A stretch of 64,000 nucleotides of DNA from Triatoma infestans (GCA_011037195.1 JAAEAF010002768.1:1-64000); one strand, 5' to 3'. Positions 9,440 to 20,264 are shown, counted from the stretch's first letter. Notes: generated by a model from the sequence alone, not told the origin. Translations and numbers: made by a program.

Positions 9440-9845
9440 AATATTAAACTTAAGATCTCTGTCATTTTTTTTTGCGAATATAACCAAATCATTGGCGAAT
9501 GCTATGTATAGATAGGCTTGTCGGTCTCAACCTTACATGTCCTAGGTGGAATTTTTTCATACCGTCCTTTGCTTTGTGAATGGCTGTGTCTAACACCAAA
9601 ATAAATAATAAAGGGCTGAGACTACAGCCTTGAAGGATTCCTGCAATAGCCACAAATGCTTCAGAGGTATTGTTGGCAAATCTTATCACATTTCTAGTTG
9701 TCTTTATAGAGACTTTTCACAGCTAATGTATGTTCTCTATCTATTTCTTTTGCTCCTCATTGCCTCTAAGATATCTCCTTTTCTCACATTGTCGAAAGCT
9801 TTCATAAGATCCACATAGCAGACCGACAACTCTTTCCCTCTTGTG
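9440..9845 (-). pseudogene. LINE reverse transcriptase remnant
   Basis: Read on the minus strand, it shows the palm blocks in order: a KAFDNV-like block (about 9795), GILQGCSLSPLLFILVLDTA (about 9580-9640) and an AFANDLVI block in place of the usual YADD (about 9480). The blocks fall in different frames and include stops, so this is a decayed fragment of a reverse transcriptase. The second catalytic aspartate box is altered (AND for ADD). Clade undecided. Confidence 0.6.
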
Positions 9846-9849
9846 ATTA

Positions 9850-10960
9850 AAAGTAAAACAACTTCAGTCACATAGTTTTGATTTAATAATTCTTACGTTT
9901 TTATACGGTTGCAGAAAAAACAAATGGCGGCAAACATGGTGGCAAACCTAAATCTCCTCGCACTTTAGTTTTTCTTTAATATATCGTAATTTTTCCCCCC
10001 AAAAAATATAATTACTTGTCATTACTTTTTATATTAACATATTGGTAAAGATTGGTAAATAACACTTTACCTAATTATTATATTCTAATTTAAACAATTT
10101 TATTCTTTCATTACGATAAATAAGAGTACTATCAAGATAATTTTTACATTTCTTTTATTAAGTAAAAAGAAGAAGTATTACTTGGGAGCTATTGTTTCAT
10201 CATGTACATCTTGATGAAAGAAATTCATGGTCAAACATTTATTTAGATAAAATAACGGATTGTTCCAAACTTACTGTTTATTAGAGAATTCTATTGTTTA
10301 TCGGATGGTACTCAGTTTTTATTATTCGTTATTCAACAACTTTGTATCTCTTTTGTTTTCTTTTTTGTAATATATTTTTTTCTTTTATATATATATATAT
10401 TTTTTTTTCTTCAGCTTTGAAATATTGCTCTTTATAACAATGACAGTTGTCATATTCCAACATAAAAAAGCAATCATTTTTTTGTTTCTTTACCATAGAA
10501 AGAAAATCAAAAAATAATAAATTTTTAATTTTTTTTTATTATATTATAATAAAGCTTGTTTTTTTTTTTTTTTTTATATTTCCAAACAGTAGTTGCGTCC
10601 CTGGAAAAATGCGATATATATATATATGTATGTATATAAAAACAAAACAGAAGAGCAGCCGGGAAGGGTAAAAGAGAGAGTTGGTTTCCTTTGTCCCACT
10701 CCCCCCAATGTGCCTCTTAGTTCACCGACCAAAATACAAAGGCTTGAAGGTTTATCCCTTACAAGCAGTGTAAAAATTGGGCAAACAGATTGTTTCTCTA
10801 CTATTCTTAGACAGTTCCTTTTATGGTTACATCAAGGTTTTGCTTTTGCATGAAAGATTACAATACAAACAAAATATCTAATGAGAAACATTTTTGCACG
10901 ACTTCCTTTTTATACTAATTAATACAGTGTGTGTAGTGTGTACAGTGTGTGTGTATGGAG
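9850..10960. other. No gene recognised
   Basis: Very AT-rich to about 10590 (T-tracts and TA runs). Position 10590-10860 is more balanced and gives overlapping short open frames without motifs. No repeat was assigned. Confidence 0.3.
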
Positions 10961-10962
10961 TG

Positions 10963-11670
10963 TTTAAAACTTTAATTTGCTCTGTGTAAGTCTGTGTTAG
11001 CAACACTGTCTGACAAACGCATCCATCCCGGAAAATGGGCGAACGCCCGAAACCGGTCGATGAACACAAAATGAAGCAGGTGTCAATGACTTCGCCGGCT
11101 TCAAGACAGCCGCGGCCAAACAAACGATTAACAAAGCCTTTTCATCAATACTGTACATCAAAAAGCAAGCACCGCGATAAGGTTGGCCACTGAACAGACT
11201 GACCTGAATAAGGTCAGCAAACTACAAAGGTCGCACACTAGGACAGATGTCTTGGTGTGAGTGTGAACAACAGTAATATATAAACTCTATGGTATACGAC
11301 GAAAGGATTATTATATCAGCTACGGCCAAACGAGCACGTCTTCATACACAAGCGGCAAATTACTATACACGGTTATATTCAAACTTATCATTCTCTTAGT
11401 TGTGCACTTTAGTTCAATTATTTTATCATTCTAATTTATCTTTTATTTATTACTAAGTATTTTATTATAATTATTAGTTACCATTTCTAACGTTCAAGGT
11501 ATTGTTCAATTATAGTTTATTTTTATATAAACCGTTTAATTATTCGAGCACTAACTTCCCAAAATCTCTCAACTAACTTCCGCCCTCTTCAAGACATCTG
11601 CTACTCCAGGAATCACACACATCAAACGATTACATTACACAGGCTACCACGGAAAATGTCTCTAATGATA
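10963..11670 (+). repeat. Single arm of fold-back family Z, interrupted by a solo LTR
   Basis: Position 10975-11080 matches the right arm of the 52.3-kb fold-back and the 61.1-kb copy: TGTGTAAGTCTGTGTTAGCA, ATGGGCGAACGCCCGAAACC and CACAAAATGAAGCAGG. The arm resumes at 11640 (CAGGCTACCACGGAAAATG). The hairpin GGGC-GAAC-GCCC before GAAAC is perfect here. Confidence 0.55.
11081..11639. mobile_element. Candidate solo LTR, type D
   Basis: This 559-bp insertion in a family Z arm starts TGTCAATGAC, ends GATTACATTACA, and is flanked by CAGG on each side (11077-11080 and 11640-11643). The uninterrupted site is seen in the sister copy at 61.2 kb. TG...CA ends with a 4-bp duplication fit a solo LTR. 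A TATATAAA box lies near 11276. No second copy is in the window, so the family is unknown and the orientation uncertain. Confidence 0.5.
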
Positions 11671-11779
11671 AAGTCCTGGCAAGTTTTGTATAACTTCTTC
11701 ATTATACAATGTTCAGCATTTATTACCAGTTTATTTATCATTTAAACCCAATTCTCTCCTTTCTCATACTCATTGTATA
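11671..11779 (+). repeat. Family B 3'-end fragment
   Basis: Contains AAAGTCCTGGCA, ATTATACAATGTTCAGCATT, AGTTTATTTATC and TCTCTCCTTTCTCATACTCA, the last third of a B unit. The upstream two-thirds is absent. Confidence 0.45.
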
Positions 11780-11804
11780 GGGTTTCTATTTATCTAGATA
11801 ATAA

Positions 11805-12113
11805 ACGAAGTTTACAGAAAATCGTGAAAAACTGATGGAAAAAAAAAATTCAAAAAATTGGCCCCGCCTTTAGATAGATGGATTTTTGCCTGAAATCTTC
11901 GTGTCATATATGGTGATAGTACCTAAACGGAATACCAATTTTGAGCTTCCTACGTGATTTTGATTTTTTTTTTTTTAGACATTTTGTTCACACACACACA
12001 CACACACACAAACATATGGAAACATGTATTTCCGGTTAAAATTCAATTTGGAAAATTTGGCACGATCGCTATAATACTTTTACTTACTTTAGGAAAAGTA
12101 AGAGAAAGTAAAA
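11805..12113 (-). repeat. Family A' copy, 3' half
   Basis: Minus-oriented A' sequence: GATGGATTTTTGCCTGAAAT, CCTAAACGGAATACCAATTT, a (CA)n microsatellite at 11989-12011, TATTTCCGGTTAAAATTCAA, and a degraded hairpin end ending AAGTAAGAGAAAGT. Confidence 0.6.
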
Positions 12114-12119
12114 ATAAAT

Positions 12120-12490
12120 TAACTAGAAATACGAAATTACTGAGAAATCCAATGAAATCCAAACCGGTTACAAATAGTTTCATTCCTTGATTAGGATTCT
12201 GGAGGTTGGGTTAATCTAATTTGTTAGATTTTCAGTTCAGTAGACCGCATGGGGGTGTATATCTTTGGTACAAGGAGATAGATACAAGAGACTGTTAGTA
12301 ATGTCAGAAAAGGAAAATCTCCTCTTCCTGACACTAATAACTCAAACTGATGTCTAATTTAATATTTGTAACATTTCAATAAAATTATTATAATGTTAAT
12401 ATTATATTATTTTTATTTATAAATATTATGCCATGTTTTTTATTTTATAAGAGAAATTTTATTGCGATCGTGTTTTTCATTTATTTATTT
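12120..12490. other. No gene recognised
   Basis: AT-rich sequence between two family A copies. No motif, repeat or coding signal was recognised. Confidence 0.3.
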
Positions 12491-12495
12491 TTTTT

Positions 12496-13464
12496 ACTTT
12501 CTCTTACTCCTAGTAAGAGGAAGTATTGTAATCGTGTCAAATTTTCGATATCGAGTTATCACCGGAAATATCCCCGTTTTGACTCCCCTGAGTCAAAAAA
12601 AAAAAATCTGGTGTGAAACACTCACACAACTTTCTCTTACTCCAGTTATCAAAATTATAATTAACTATAAGGGCTTATAGTTTGTGTACCAAATTAATTC
12701 AAATACGACGAAAACTGAAAAAACCGTTCAGTAAAAGCGCACTTCCGGTTAACTAATTTCTTACTTGAAACTCTGAATTTTGACCATCCATTTATTTCTA
12801 ATTAATTCTGTTTAGATGATAGAATTGTATAATCAACTGTTATAGCACTTTAGAGAAAAACATAACCCCACCGTCTCCCATAAAAGTGCCATTAAATGAA
12901 TTTTCCTAGAGAAATGTTTTAAATAGAAGTTGTATCTCTTTGTATGTGTAGTTAATATGCCAAGTTTAAAAAAAAAAATCGTCAGAGCCATTTTTAAGAA
13001 AATCGCGAAAAAGTGAAAAAAATCATTTAGTAAAATGGTAAAGTAAACGCACTTCTGGTGATCCGATTTTTATCAAAGTCGGAATTTCAACAACATATTC
13101 AATTCTAATTAACATTATTTAGATGATAGAATTGTTTAATAAACTGAAATAGCACTTTAGATGAAAACCTAACCCCTCCCCTCCCCCATAACTGCCCTTA
13201 AATGAATTTTCCCCGAGAAATGTTACAAATAAAAGTTGTAGCTCTTTAAATGTGTAGTTGATGTACTAAGTTTGAAGAAAATCGTTGGAGCCATTTTTGA
13301 GAAAATCGCAAAAAAATAAAAAAAAAACTAATAAGTAAAGTCGTACTTCCGGTTGAGGAATTTTGACAGATGACCCACTGGTGATATCTAGACGGAATAT
13401 CAAGTTTCAACTTTCTGCGGTTTTTCGTTTTGAGCTATGCTGTTCACATACATACACACAGACA

Positions 13465-13507
<43 letters not shown>

Positions 13508-14562
13508 CATTTGCTAAAAACCACTTTTTTGGACTTAGGGGACCTCAAAACGGATATTTCCGATGAAAACTCAATATCGAAAATTTGACACGATTACAAT
13601 ACTTCCTCTTACTAGGAGTAAGAGAAAGTAAAAAAGTGGTTTTTAGCAAATCGTCTGTGTTTGTGTGTGTGTGTATGTAAGTGAACAGCATAGGTCAAAA
13701 ACAAAAAATCGAAAAAAATTCAAACTTAATATTCAGTTTAGGTATATCACCATTGGATCCGGACAGTACGTTATCTGTCAAAATTTCTCAACTGGAAGTA
13801 CCACTTTACTTGTTTTTTTTTGTTTTTTTTTTTTTACATTTTTGCGATTTTCTCAAAAATGGCTCCGACGATTTTCATTAAACTTTGTTATATCAACTAC
13901 ACATACAAAGAGCTACAACTATTATTTGAAACATTTCTCCGAGAAAATTCATTTAAGGGGACTTCTGGGGGAAGGGTGGGGGTTAGGTTGTCCTCTAAAG
14001 TAGCTATTTCAGTTTATTATACAATTCTATGATCTAAATAATATTAATTAGAATTAAATATGTTGTGGAAATTCTGAGTTTGAAGAAAATCAGATGACCG
14101 GAAGTGCGTTTTTACGTAATAGTAATTTTTCACTATGTTCTACTAGTTTTCTAAAAACGGCTCCAACGATTTTCTTTAAACTAAGTATGTGAACTAACAC
14201 ATATAAGGAGCTACAACTTTTATTTGAAACATTTTTCCAGGTAAACTCATTTAAAGGGGCTTTTGGGGGAGGGGCGAGGTTACAGCTTCCTCTAAAGTGC
14301 TGTCCTTAGTTCATTATACAATCCCACAATGTAGACAAAATTAATTAGAAATAAATAGATAGGGAAAAAATTCCGAGTTTCAAGAAAAATTAGTAAACCG
14401 GAAGTGTGGTTTTACTGAGCAATTTTTTTTCAGTTTTTCTGATTTTCTCCAGAAAAATATCGTAGAATTTCATTTAAATTTGGTATACTAACTATGAAGT
14501 TTGGTCAATTATAATTTTGAAAATTGGAGTAAGAGTAAGTTGTGTGAGTGTTTCATATCAGA
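12496..14562 (+). mobile_element. Family A element (outer), split by a second A
   Basis: Starts ACTTTCTCTTACTCC with the hairpin and runs to GACTCCCCTGAGTC and an A-tract at 12600. It resumes at 13636 with GTGGTTTTTAGCAAAT and continues through three CCGGAAGT-type monomers to GTGTGAGTGTTTCATATCAGA and T's. Its own length is about 1.04 kb. The junction CTGAGTCCAAAAAAGTGG is intact in sister copies (for example 16.24 and 58.51 kb), so the site of the inner insertion is defined. It has no coding sequence; the 112-codon frame at 13665 is repeat sequence without protein motifs. Confidence 0.75.
12607..13632 (-). mobile_element. Complete family A element nested inside another A
   Basis: Read on this strand it begins TCTGGTGTGAAACACTCACA directly after an A-tract, then the subterminal repeat ACTTTCTCTTACTCC. 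Monomers marked by ACTTCCGGTT-type sites lie near 12741, 13041 and 13346 (about 300 bp apart), followed by a (CA)n run at 13469-13505. It ends with a perfect hairpin (CTCTTACT/AGGAGTAAGAG) and AAAGT. It is inserted in the A-run of the outer element with no evident duplication beyond A's. TC start, subterminal inverted repeats, microsatellite and 3' hairpin match the HINE/DINE-1 plan. No Rep-helicase gene is in the window. Confidence 0.8.
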
Positions 14563-14869
14563 TTTTTTTTCAACATTTAAAGAATTAGAGTAGGTCCGCC
14601 ATTTCTGTAAAATCTGTGAGACTTTTTTTCCATGATAGCCTGCCTTATATTGTTGCCAGTGACTGATTTCAGACATTCATCCAGGATGACTTGATGAATA
14701 ATAGTATTAATCTGTGTAAACTGATTTTGCTTTGTATAAATCGATGATGCTATTACTAAAATAGCACATCTAATAGCAAGCTATCAAAGGGAAAAAAACT
14801 GTGATATTTTAAGGAATTCTGTATTTACGTTAAATCACCTTTCAACCTTAGTCTCAAATAAAAAAAAAA

Positions 14870-15853
14870 TCTGGTGTGAAACACTCACACAACTTTCTCT
14901 TACTCCACTTCTCAAAATTATAATTGACAAATTTAATAGGTAATGAACCAAATTTAACGAAATTCGTCAAAAACTGAAAAAAAATTGTTCAGTAAAAGCG
15001 CACTTCCGGTTTACTAATTTTCTTAAAACTCGAAATTTTGACCATCTATTTATTTCTAATTAATTTTGTTTGGATGATAGAATTGTATAATCAACTATGA
15101 GGCAGCTGTACTTTAGCGGAAGCTGTAACACCACGCCGCCACTAAAAGTGCCTTTAAATGAATTTTCCCAGAGAAATGTTTTAAATAAAAGATGTAGATC
15201 TTTGTATGTTTACTTTATATACTTAGTTTCAAGAAAATCGTCGAAGAAATTTTTGAGAAAATCGAGGTAAAGTGAAAAAAATCATTTAGTAAAGTGTTAA
15301 AATAAACGCACTTCCGATTATCCGATTTATTCAAACTTGGAATTTCAACAACCTATTCAAAAACATAATTAAAAATTAACATTATTTAGATGACAGAATT
15401 GTCTAATAAACTGAAAATAGCACTTTAAATGAACCCCCCCCCCAGAAGTCTCCTTAAATGAATTTTCCCAGAGAAATGTTACAAATAAAAGTTGTAGATC
15501 TTTGTATATGTAGTTGATATAACAAAGTTGAAAGAAAATCGTCGGAACCATTTTTGAGAAAATTGCAAAACGTAAAAAAAAAAACAACTAGTAAAGTGGT
15601 ACTTACTTCCGGTTGAGAAATTTTGACAGATAACGTACTGTCAGATCCCATGGAGATACCTAAACGTAATATCAAGTTTCAACTTTTTGTACGGTTTTTC
15701 GTTTTTGACCACACATACACACACACAGACCACTTGCTAAAAACCACTTTTTTTGGATTAAGGAAACCTCAAAACGAATATTTCCGGTGAAAACTCGAAA
15801 TCGGAAATTTGACACGATTACAATACTTCCTCTTACTAGGAGTAAGAGAAAGT
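14870..15853 (-). mobile_element. Complete family A element
   Basis: Starts TCTGGTGTGAAACACTCACA after ten A's and ends CTAGGAGTAAGAGAAAGT followed by A's (984 bp). Internal CCGGTTTACTAAT and ACTTCCGATTATCC monomer marks are present, as is the short CACACACA run. The 250-300 bases on either side hold no recognised feature. Confidence 0.75.
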
Positions 15854-16148
15854 AAAAATTGGTGAAGATTATCCCTCCCCCCTTTTTCACGATTTTCTTG
15901 AAAATAGTTATCGATTTTCTATTAATATTGTTATAGTCCTACACCATAGGTCCACTATTTTGTAACGTAGTTCTGAGAAAATTAGATATCTTAAAAGTTA
16001 CTACCTGGGGAGATGAGGACATCAGACTCCTTATTACTTTGTCAATATTCTATTGACTAATGGACTTGTTTCTCAAATTGTTAAAAAATTTTTTTCCATA
16101 AAAGCTCTTAACTGAATTGACTATTTAAAGCGGACCATAATATGTATT

Positions 16149-17001
16149 ACTTTCTTTTACTCTCCTAGTAAGAGGAAGTATTGTAATCGTGTCAAATTTT
16201 CCATATCGAGTTTTCACCGGAAATATCCGTTTTGAGGTCCCCTGAGTCCAAAACAGTGGTTTTTAGCAAATGGCCTGTGTGTGTGTGTGTGTGTGTATGT
16301 ATATGAGTAGGTGAACAGCATAGCCCAAAAACGAAAAACCGTAGAAAGTTGAAACTTGATATTACGTTTAGGTATCACCATGGGATCTGATGGTGCGTTA
16401 TCTGTCAAATTCCTCAACTGGAAGTACCACTTTAATAGTTTTTTTTTTTTTACGTTTTTCTCAAAAACAGCTCAGACGATTTTCTTTAAACTTGTTGTAT
16501 CAACTACACATACATTTCTCCGGGAAATTCATTTTAGGGCACTTCTGGGGGGAGGGGTGGGGTTAGGTTTTCATCTTAAATGCAATTTCAGTTAATTAGA
16601 CAATTCTGTCACCAAAATATTGTGAATTAAAATTAATTATGTTATTAAAATAGTTATGTTGTTTCCGAGTTTGAAAAAATGGGATAACCGGAAGCCCGTT
16701 TACTTTACCACTTTACTAAATGATTTTTTTCACTTTTTCGCAATTTCCACAAAAAAGGCTCCGACAATTTCCTTGAAACTTCTTATATAAACTAAACATA
16801 TAAACATCTTTTATTTAAAACATTTTTCTAGGCAAATTCATTTAAGGGCACTGTTAGGGGAGGGGTGGGGATACAGCTTTTACTGAACAGTTTTTAGTTT
16901 TCGGCGAATTTCATTAAATTTGGTACACAAACTATAAATTTTGTCAATTATAATTTTGAGAACAGGAGTAAGAGAAAGTTGTGTGAGTGTTTCACACCAG
17001 A
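16149..17001 (+). mobile_element. Complete family A element
   Basis: Starts ACTTTCTTTTACTCTCC, keeps the hairpin stem, a (TG)n run at 16274-16296 and two to three monomers, and ends GTTTCACACCAGA before a T-tract. Its left flank is T and its right flank T, as at other copies. A SINE2 copy follows directly in the T-tract. Confidence 0.75.
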
Positions 17002-17021
17002 TTTTTTTTTTTATAATTTAA

Positions 17022-17245
17022 GGCCCATCAACATCTATGGTCATTAGCGCCCGGAGCGTTCTCAGTGCACTGCCGGCCTCCGGACAGTGTTCTCTCGTTA
17101 GTGACAACACTGTCCATCACCGCCAGAGTGCTGTAGAGGGGCTTCTAGGAAGAAAAAAATCAAAGGGCATCACTAGACTTGAACCCAGTACTTCCGCGTG
17201 AGAGTCCAGTATGCTAACCACGTAGCTGTTACCTTCCCTAATATG
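17022..17245 (-). mobile_element. tRNA-derived SINE (SINE2), copy 2
   Basis: Co-linear with copy 1: TAAGGCCCATCAACATCTAT, GCGCCCGGAGCGTTCTCAGT and AGGAAGAAAAAAATC. The complement of GACTTGAACCC (about 17174-17184) is the degraded B box and that of AGTATGCTAACC the A-box region. Its A-tail faces the T-tract that ends the preceding A element, suggesting insertion into that tract. Confidence 0.6.
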
Positions 17246-17289
17246 TATAGAAACAGTTTACAGAATCTAAAGATTAAAATTATTGAGTT

Positions 17290-18103
17290 TTCACCGGTAT
17301 TTACCTGGGTGTAATAATAAGCCGAGATGACAGGATAGATCCGGAAGTACCGAATCGCGTTAGAGCTGCCATTCCAAAGCCTATAGCCAAATCAGTAATA
17401 CGATTATAGATAAAAAAGAAGTAAGTAAAGCAGTGAAGTTGACCGACTTTAAGACGGCTTACCTACCACTTCTCCAGTATGGGACCAAATCATTGCCGAT
17501 ATTAGATAAGCACGTAAGCCGGATCACGGCTGCAGAGATGAGGTTTCTTCGTTGCATTGAAGGGAAGATTAGGCGAGACAAGGTAAGAAACGAAAGAATA
17601 AGAACAAAGCAGTGAAGTTGACCATCTTTAAGACGGCTTACCTACCACTCCTCCAGTATGGGACCAAATCATTGCCGATATTAGATAAGCACGTAAGCCG
17701 GATCACGGCTGCAGAGATGAGGTTTCTTCGTTGCACTGAAGGGAAGATTAGGCGAGACAAGGTAAGAAACGAAAGAATAAGAAGTAGCCTAGAAATAGTA
17801 CCCCTAATGTAAGAAATGGAAACGCGACAGTTAAAATGGTTTGGGCTCGTCTGCAGAAGGGAAGAATATAATAAGGCGAGATGCCTGATGGAGGTCAGAA
17901 CTGCAGGTAAACGGCCTAGAGGAAGGCCAAGGATGGGTTACCTAGAATACATTGAGCACCTATGGGTTAAAACAGGACAATCGAACAATCGACCGCGTCC
18001 ATGAAAAGAATGGCTCAGGGAGATCATTGGATGGGTAGAGGCATAATATCTGGCTCGACGCTGAAAGGCATTAAAGTCTCAGGGAATGAAGAAGAAGAAG
18101 TGT
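17290..18103 (+). pseudogene. LINE C-terminal remnant with an internal duplication
   Basis: The translation matches the C-terminus of endonuclease-reverse-transcriptase LINEs: YLGV, then DRIDPEVPNRVRAAI, LLQYGTKSL, ITAAEMRFLRC.EGKIRRDKVRNERIR, QLKWFGLVCR and GRRPRGRPR-like blocks. A segment of about 180 bp (60 codons, 17430-17608) is repeated in tandem at 17608-17787 with only a few differences, duplicating the LLQYGTKSL...NERIR module. The 3' end is marked by ATGAAGAAGAAGAAG near 18088-18103. Several stops interrupt the frame. The C-terminal style suggests an RTE- or Jockey-like clade; undecided. Confidence 0.7.
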
Positions 18104-18905
18104 TTTCTCCGCAATTCACATGTTTTGTGGTCCCCTGGAATAAGAAAAAAAAGTAAAAAAAAAAAACAGTTTTTAGCGTATGATCCTTTATATCTGAGTA
18201 TGGTTTTAGCAGGATTTCTCAAAAACCCCCAAAGTACAAAAAAGCTCAAATTTTGGTATTCTGTTTAGATACTATCACCGCATCAGACACAAAGATTTCG
18301 GACAAAATCCATCAACTCGAAGTACAATTTTCCTGATTGGGATTTTTTTCCACCCAGTTTTTCGCGATTTTCTCAAAAAAATTTCTGGGGGTTCTGGGGT
18401 TGTATGTACGATTCTATCACTTATATAATGTTAAATACACATTGGAAGTATTGATAGAATTCCAAATTTGAAGGAAATCGATTAACCGGAAGTACTACTT
18501 TCACAACAAAATAAGTTTTTGAGTTTGGGGGGGGGAGGATTTTCTCGAAAACTTCTGTAACGATTTCCTTTAAACTTGGTGATGGCCAACTGCAAAGATA
18601 TATGCCTATCGTTTTTAATTGAAATATTTTTCTAAAAAAAAAAAAATTTAGATAGATGCTCCACTTTAAGAGGAATTTGGAGCGTTAAATTTCAAATATT
18701 ATATGGAGTTGATTCAGTGTTTTTGGTGAACTCTATGGGGTCACAATATAATCACATCTCTATCTGCCAAGGTAGTACCTATTCCCCCCCCCCCCCCCAC
18801 AAACTATTTATGTCAGTACAAATATGTAAATATGAGTTAAAGAAAATTTTTACTGACAGGAGTAGGAGAAAGATTTGCGAGTGTTTCACAGCAGATTTTT
18901 TTTTT
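18095..18905 (+). repeat. Family A' element, degraded
   Basis: Plus-oriented A' sequence: GTTTTGTGGTCCCCTGGAAT, CATCAACTCGAAGTACAATT, TTAACCGGAAGTACTACTTT and CAGGAGTAGGAGAAAGATTT, ending GCGAGTGTTTCACAGCAGA before T's. The 5' hairpin end is lost at the LINE tail. A C16-type tract lies near 18784-18799. Confidence 0.5.
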
Positions 18906-18911
18906 TTATGT

Positions 18912-19888
18912 TTAAGGCGCTTCAACATCTGCGATTATTGGCGACGGTAACTTCAAAAATGCACTGTAGGCCTCCGCCCAGTGTTCTTCCGTTCTGACAA
19001 CACTGTCCATCACCAGGCTGGGCCGTGGGTATGTAGCATGACCATCGCCCACCCTTCGGCGTGCAATCAGCCTCTGGCCCTCCACCGCAATTCCCCCTCA
19101 CACCACCTAATCCAATCCTGATCCTTTCCCCTTGCAGTGTTGCCTGTAAGTTACCTGGGTTACTGAAAATCTCTGTACTTGAGGCAATGGACAGGAATCA
19201 GTAGATGGAATCTGTAGATCCATCGGGCATGCGATCAGTCACGCTAGCTCGTTAGAATTGAAATACTGAACTACAGGCGCAAGCCAGTTTCCGAGCCAAT
19301 TGCTTGCAATTGAGGAGAGGATTCATAGTGGCCGTGGTTTAATCAATAACTCCAATGACCCCGAGGTCACAGTTGAGCGGGAGGAGACTCGCAATATAAA
19401 TTAAACCCCGGTGCCAGCCTGTAGCTGGAAGCGCATTTGCTGGGTGTGCACGGTTTACCAGAGCCTGCTAGGGAGTGCCTTCTCTAGCTTCTGGGAGTGG
19501 TGTGTGATCACTATGTGGGATTACTCTGCGCACTGGTTGAGCGTATCTCAACCTTCCCTTAAATGGGCCAAGCGGGGGGTTGTGCTTCGGCACTTCTGCT
19601 ATGGTCGGTTTTTTTCACTAAAAGTCCTTCCATGGTAGTGACATCCCCTTCTTGTTAAACGATCTCGTTGCTTGCAACGGGGGATCGGTAAACCCCAAGA
19701 GGGTAGATACGGTCTTTAAAGATCCCCCTCGATACTAAGAGGAAAAAGGGGTATACGGGAAGAATGTCCATCACCGGGCGGTGAGCTGTAGAGGAAGAGA
19801 AAATCTAAGGGCAGCAGTGTTGGACTCAAACCTAGGACCTCCGCTTGTAAGTCCATCGCGCTACCACTGAGCTAATCCCTTCCCTACA
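18912..19888 (-). mobile_element. tRNA-derived SINE (SINE2), copy 3, split by an insertion
   Basis: The body half (18912-19018) and the promoter half (19780-19888) are separated by 746 bp. The promoter half holds the complement of GGACTCAAACCTAGG (B-box region) and of TCCATCGCGCTACC (A-box region). The split falls at TGTCCATCACC(A/G)GGC, which appears on both sides, whereas copies 1 and 2 are continuous there. Confidence 0.6.
19019..19764. mobile_element. Unclassified retroposon inserted in SINE2
   Basis: A 746-bp insertion flanked by a 15-bp duplication with one mismatch (19004-19018 and 19765-19779), a retroposition signature. It is more GC-rich than its surroundings. The ends are TGGGCCGTGGGTATG and a purine-rich GGGGTATACGGGAAGAA. 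A stem is visible near 19665-19690 (CGATCTCGTT... and ...AACGGGGGATCG). A 75-codon frame (19411-19638) has no motif I recognise. It may be a LINE-derived element with 5' and 3' untranslated sequence only. There is no poly(A) and no convincing pol III box pair. Confidence 0.5.
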
Positions 19889-19958
19889 TGAAATTTTTGT
19901 TCAATCAATAAAACAGAACAATATAAACTATTAATTAAACAAAAAAAATGAATCTTAC

Positions 19959-20261
19959 CTTACACACAAGATCACAATTTTCGGTGATTGAATGTCTTGG
20001 CTGTGCTGTCCTGGCATAAGCTATACCGTTTTGGTAGTTGTGTTGATGATGTTGCTGATAAGGATGGCTATACTGACTCCATTGTGGTAACACTCTACTA
20101 GGACGTTCTGTCCTTTCGTCCATCACCTCTATTTCTTCTTCAAATTGTAACACTTTCTTGCTCTTCATCTGAATATTCTTCCACTCTGTTTTTGAACCAT
20201 ACTCATGGCTATTAATTTCAATTGGTCCAGCCACTATCTTCAACAATTCCACATATTTATC
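19959..20261 (-). CDS. Candidate host-gene internal exon
   Basis: An open stretch of exactly 101 codons is bounded by a possible acceptor (TAG at 20264-20262 on the minus strand) and a strong donor (AAG then GTAAGA, intron from 19958), phase 0 at both ends. It encodes a hydrophilic sequence starting DKYVELLKIVAGPIEINSHE, with an acidic EEEIEVMDERTERPSR segment, a Gln/His/Tyr-rich SHPYQQHHQHNYQNG segment and SITENCDLVCK at the end. No transposon motif is present and no other copy is in the window. The polypyrimidine tract before the acceptor is weak. I do not recognise the protein. An ATG start is not implied; the 5' end is a splice site. Neighbours give no help. Confidence 0.4.
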
Positions 20262-20264
20262 CTA

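Noticed and set aside
13665..14032. Overlapping 66-112-codon frames in several family A copies
   Set aside because: Similar peptides recur only because the repeat recurs. They include T-tract-derived Phe runs, and no start, motif or frame conservation supports a protein.
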